Of a DNA stretch of 64,000 bases, positions 61,568 to 64,000 are shown in pieces. The position numbers were made by a program, and so were the translations under genes. The notes below the pieces were generated by a model. The model made no database searches and was not told where the DNA came from. It was given only the letters and a program-made list of their open reading frames with translations. The stretch's first letter is position 1; each line of letters opens with the position of its first letter. Source of the stretch: Myxococcales bacterium (lineage in GTDB: Bacteria > Myxococcota_A > Polyangia > Polyangiales > Ga0077539); contig JAUSAZ010000097.1 in assembly GCA_030652255.1 (NCBI GenBank), positions 1-64,000 on the forward strand, read 5' to 3'.

Positions 61568-64000
61568 ATGACGTTTCGCGTTCGTCTGGGTCTGTTGCTT
61601 CCGTTCCTCGCCACCGCGGCGGTGGGCTGTTCGGACGATCCCATCCCGCCTCCCCTCGATGCGGGCAACGACGTCGCCGACACCGGGGGCGACACGGGCA
61701 CCGACTCCGGGACGGACTCAGGAACCGACTCTGGCACCGACGGCGGGATGTGCCCCTCGGTGGAGTTCATCCGCCCGACGGCGTCGTCGGTGCTGGGCGT
61801 GGCCGACGACCTCGACAACAACTGCAGCAACGGCTTCGCGTACGGCGTGCAGATCGCCACCAACGCGCCGGTCGGCTCGCGGCTCGAGCTCTTCGTCAAC
61901 GGCATGAGCGTCGGCAACACCACCGTGAGCGGCGCCACGGTGCGCTTCGAGGGCGTGCAGCTCAACACCGGCGCGATGTCCACGCTCGAGGTGCGGCGCT
62001 CGGGCAGCACGGTCTCCTGCGGCACCGCCACGGTCTCCGTCGACTGCAACGTCCCCCGCTGCGAGATCAGCGCGCCCTCGCGCGCCGCGCTCAACCTCTC
62101 CGACAGCACCGCCGCGGCGGGCATGCCCTTCGCGACGGCCTTCGTGGTCAGCACCGACATCGAAGACGGCCGCGAGGTCGAGCTCTCGGTCACGGGCACC
62201 CCGACGCCGCTGCGCGCCGCGGTCATGGCCGGCATGGCGCGCTTCGCCAACGTCCGCCTGAGCCCCGACGGCGAGTTCGTCACCCGCGCCACCTGCACCA
62301 ACCGCGCGGGCAACGTGGGCCGCTCGGCGGAGAGCCGCTTCACCGTCGACTCCGTGGCGCCCACCCTCGCGGTGCAGAGCCCGATGGCCAACAGCACCAT
62401 CGGCCTCCAGGGCGACGTCAACCCCGCCGTCGCGGGGGTGCAGTTCAACGTCTGCGCCCGCAGCGACGCCGCGGGGCGCCGGGTGTGCGCCAACGTCATG
62501 GGCTCGACGCCGGCCGACCCGGCTGGCTGCGCCGACGTCCCGGCCGCCGCCACCACCGACGCGTGCGTCCAGGTGACCTGCCCCGACGGCAGCGCGCCCT
62601 TCACCGTCGAGGTCTCGACCCAGGACGCGGCGGGCAACGTGGCGCGCGGCACCATCGCCAACGTTCGCTGCCAGTCGGCGCTGCCCTCGGTGCGCGTCGT
62701 CGCCCCGGCGCCGTACAACGCCGCCGACGCCACCACCATCCTCAACGCGGCCCGCGACACCGACGCCGCCACCCCGGGGCTACAGGTGGACGTCGTGGCG
62801 TGCACCGACCGCGCCGAGGGCACCGCGGTGCTCCTCCGCGACATGGTGCCGACGCCCCTCGCGATGGCGACCGTTGCGCCCACCGCCGCGGGCGACCCCT
62901 GCGCCGCGCTCGGCATGGGCTTCGTGGGCATCGCGCGCTTCCCCGGCGTGACCCTGCCCGAGACCACCCCCGCTCGCACCGAGCCGACCTCGCCCGCGCC
63001 CACGGGCCCGGTGCTCCAGGTGCAGGTCACCGACGCCGCGGGCGACCGCGGCTCGTCGGCCCCGGCGACCTTCTACGTCGACTCCGCGCCCCCCACGCTC
63101 AACATCTTCAACTGCGACCGCATCGTGCGCCCTGGCACCGACGGCACGGGCCGCGCGGACGTGACCATCAACAGCGGCGCCTACCCCGCGACGCTCACGC
63201 TCACCCGCACCGGCGACATGCCGCGCACCTTCACCCTCAACGCGCCGACGATGACGGGCGGCACGGGCACCTTCCAGAACCTCCAGTTCTTCCCCGGCGC
63301 CACCACGCTCCGGCTCGCGGCGACGGACCCTGCGGGCAACGCCAGCGCGACCAACGGGATGTGCACCATCGACGTGGGCAACCCCCCGATGCTGGCCTTC
63401 ACGAGCCCCGCGCCGTCCGCGCGTTTCATCACCTCCCGGATCAACGTCACGCTCTCCACCGACGCGCCCAACGGCACCGTGGTGAGCCTGCGCGTCAACG
63501 GCGGTACGGCCATCACGGCGCCCGCCGCCAACGGCGCCGTCACCTTCGCGAACGTGATGCTGCCCGACGGAGACGCGGTCAACCTCGCGGCGACCACCGC
63601 CGACGTCGCCGGCCGCGGCGTCGGGATGGCGTCGGTCACGGTGATCGTCGACACGGGCATCCCCACGGCGCCCACCGGGCTGATGATGGCGATCCCCACG
63701 ACGCCGCGCTCGGCGCGCCGCGCGGGCGTCATCCGGCTCACCTGGTCCGACGGCTCCGACCCCAGCCCCTCGGGCGTCGGCACCCGCCCGGTGCAGCGCT
63801 ACGAGGTGCGCACCGCGAACGTTCCGCTCACGGCGACCAACTTCGCCGCGGGCACCCTGGCGGTCGTCACGGCGACCCCGGGCACGCCCGGCGCGGCGAA
63901 CACCGGCGACATCTCCGGCGCCCAGCTCGGTCGGGTCTACTACGTCGCCATCCGCTCCTTCGACGCGGGCGGCAACGCGAGCCCGACGGTGGCCACCGCG
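61568..64000 (+). CDS. Large Ig-like-repeat lipoprotein (3' end outside the window)
   Basis: Reads open from ATG 61568 to the right edge, 811 codons. The signal peptide ends with lipobox AVGC (TAAVGCSDD). The tether repeats TDSGTDSGTDSGTDGG. The body has Ig-like beta repeats, each beginning with VxxPxxN or SP (for example VDSVAPTLAVQSPMANSTIG, VDSAPPTLNIFNCD and MLAFTSPAPSARF), with sparse cysteines. The pattern is like bacterial Ig-like (Big) and cadherin-type surface proteins. It lies 50 bases after the radical SAM gene, on the same strand, so it could be a co-transcribed neighbour or a substrate of that cluster; nothing shows this directly. Confidence 0.8.
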   Translation, partial: MTFRVRLGLLLPFLATAAVGCSDDPIPPPLDAGNDVADTGGDTGTDSGTDSGTDSGTDGGMCPSVEFIRPTASSVLGVADDLDNNCSNGFAYGVQIATNAPVGSRLELFVNGMSVGNTTVSGATVRFEGVQLNTGAMSTLEVRRSGSTVSCGTATVSVDCNVPRCEISAPSRAALNLSDSTAAAGMPFATAFVVSTDIEDGREVELSVTGTPTPLRAAVMAGMARFANVRLSPDGEFVTRATCTNRAGNVGRSAESRFTVDSVAPTLAVQSPMANSTIGLQGDVNPAVAGVQFNVCARSDAAGRRVCANVMGSTPADPAGCADVPAAATTDACVQVTCPDGSAPFTVEVSTQDAAGNVARGTIANVRCQSALPSVRVVAPAPYNAADATTILNAARDTDAATPGLQVDVVACTDRAEGTAVLLRDMVPTPLAMATVAPTAAGDPCAALGMGFVGIARFPGVTLPETTPARTEPTSPAPTGPVLQVQVTDAAGDRGSSAPATFYVDSAPPTLNIFNCDRIVRPGTDGTGRADVTINSGAYPATLTLTRTGDMPRTFTLNAPTMTGGTGTFQNLQFFPGATTLRLAATDPAGNASATNGMCTIDVGNPPMLAFTSPAPSARFITSRINVTLSTDAPNGTVVSLRVNGGTAITAPAANGAVTFANVMLPDGDAVNLAATTADVAGRGVGMASVTVIVDTGIPTAPTGLMMAIPTTPRSARRAGVIRLTWSDGSDPSPSGVGTRPVQRYEVRTANVPLTATNFAAGTLAVVTATPGTPGAANTGDISGAQLGRVYYVAIRSFDAGGNASPTVATA

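Overview
The window is 64 kb of very GC-rich DNA, densely packed with genes. Three proteins end in MYXO-CTERM-type tails (Cys-rich motif, membrane segment, Arg cluster). There are many lipoproteins with Asp/Ala/Pro tethers, MopE-type 'DNDCDG' motifs, Cys-rich repeat surface proteins and DUF1552/DUF1592-type proteins. Together these point to a Myxococcota (order Polyangiales-like) chromosome. I see no rRNA, tRNA, CRISPR, phage or transposase gene.

Layout. 1-8.2 kb: a partial TonB-like gene, a surface lipoprotein, purEK, a vWA/calcium-repeat lipoprotein, a heparinase-like MYXO-CTERM protein and a two-repeat secreted protein. 8.4-14.8 kb: an arginine operon (argB, a small Cys-rich protein, argD, argF) followed by a DnaK paralogue with a coupled TPR-like protein. 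14.8-19.4 kb: housekeeping enzymes (SDR, NudC, PdxH, macrodomain), a DUF6918-like protein and a beta-propeller lipoprotein. 19.4-25.1 kb: two tandem single-pass proteins with degenerate kinase domains, divergent from a BMP-family binding protein. 25.1-33.0 kb: seven co-directional minus-strand genes, including a lipoprotein with a complete vertebrate-type protein-arginine deiminase (PAD) domain, a SIS-like protein, a c-type heme lipoprotein, a membrane protein and a Wzx-like flippase. 33.1-46 kb: a surface-protein island with two Cys-rich repeat lipoproteins, a two-propeller RCC1 protein, two tandem NIDO/MopE/MYXO-CTERM paralogues and a three-gene overlapping lipoprotein/barrel operon. 46-50 kb: DUF1552 and DUF1592-type genes and an MscS channel. 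50.2-57.9 kb: an epimerase-like gene whose stop codon abuts a MITE-like inverted-repeat element, then a GNAT-like protein, two surface proteins, MsrB, a metallophosphatase and a TIGR02757-like protein. 58.0-61.5 kb: a five-gene, fully overlapping cluster (S26/Sec11-like protease, two HprK-like ATPases, PqqD-like protein, radical SAM/SPASM enzyme). The window ends inside a large Ig-like-repeat lipoprotein.

The best candidate for an undescribed system is the 58.0-61.5 kb cluster: it has the machinery of a peptide or protein maturation pathway but no visible precursor gene. Next are the bacterial PAD operon, the paired transmembrane pseudokinases and the 343-bp inverted-repeat element with 9-bp flanking direct repeats.

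All function calls come from reading motifs by eye; no database search or structure prediction was run.
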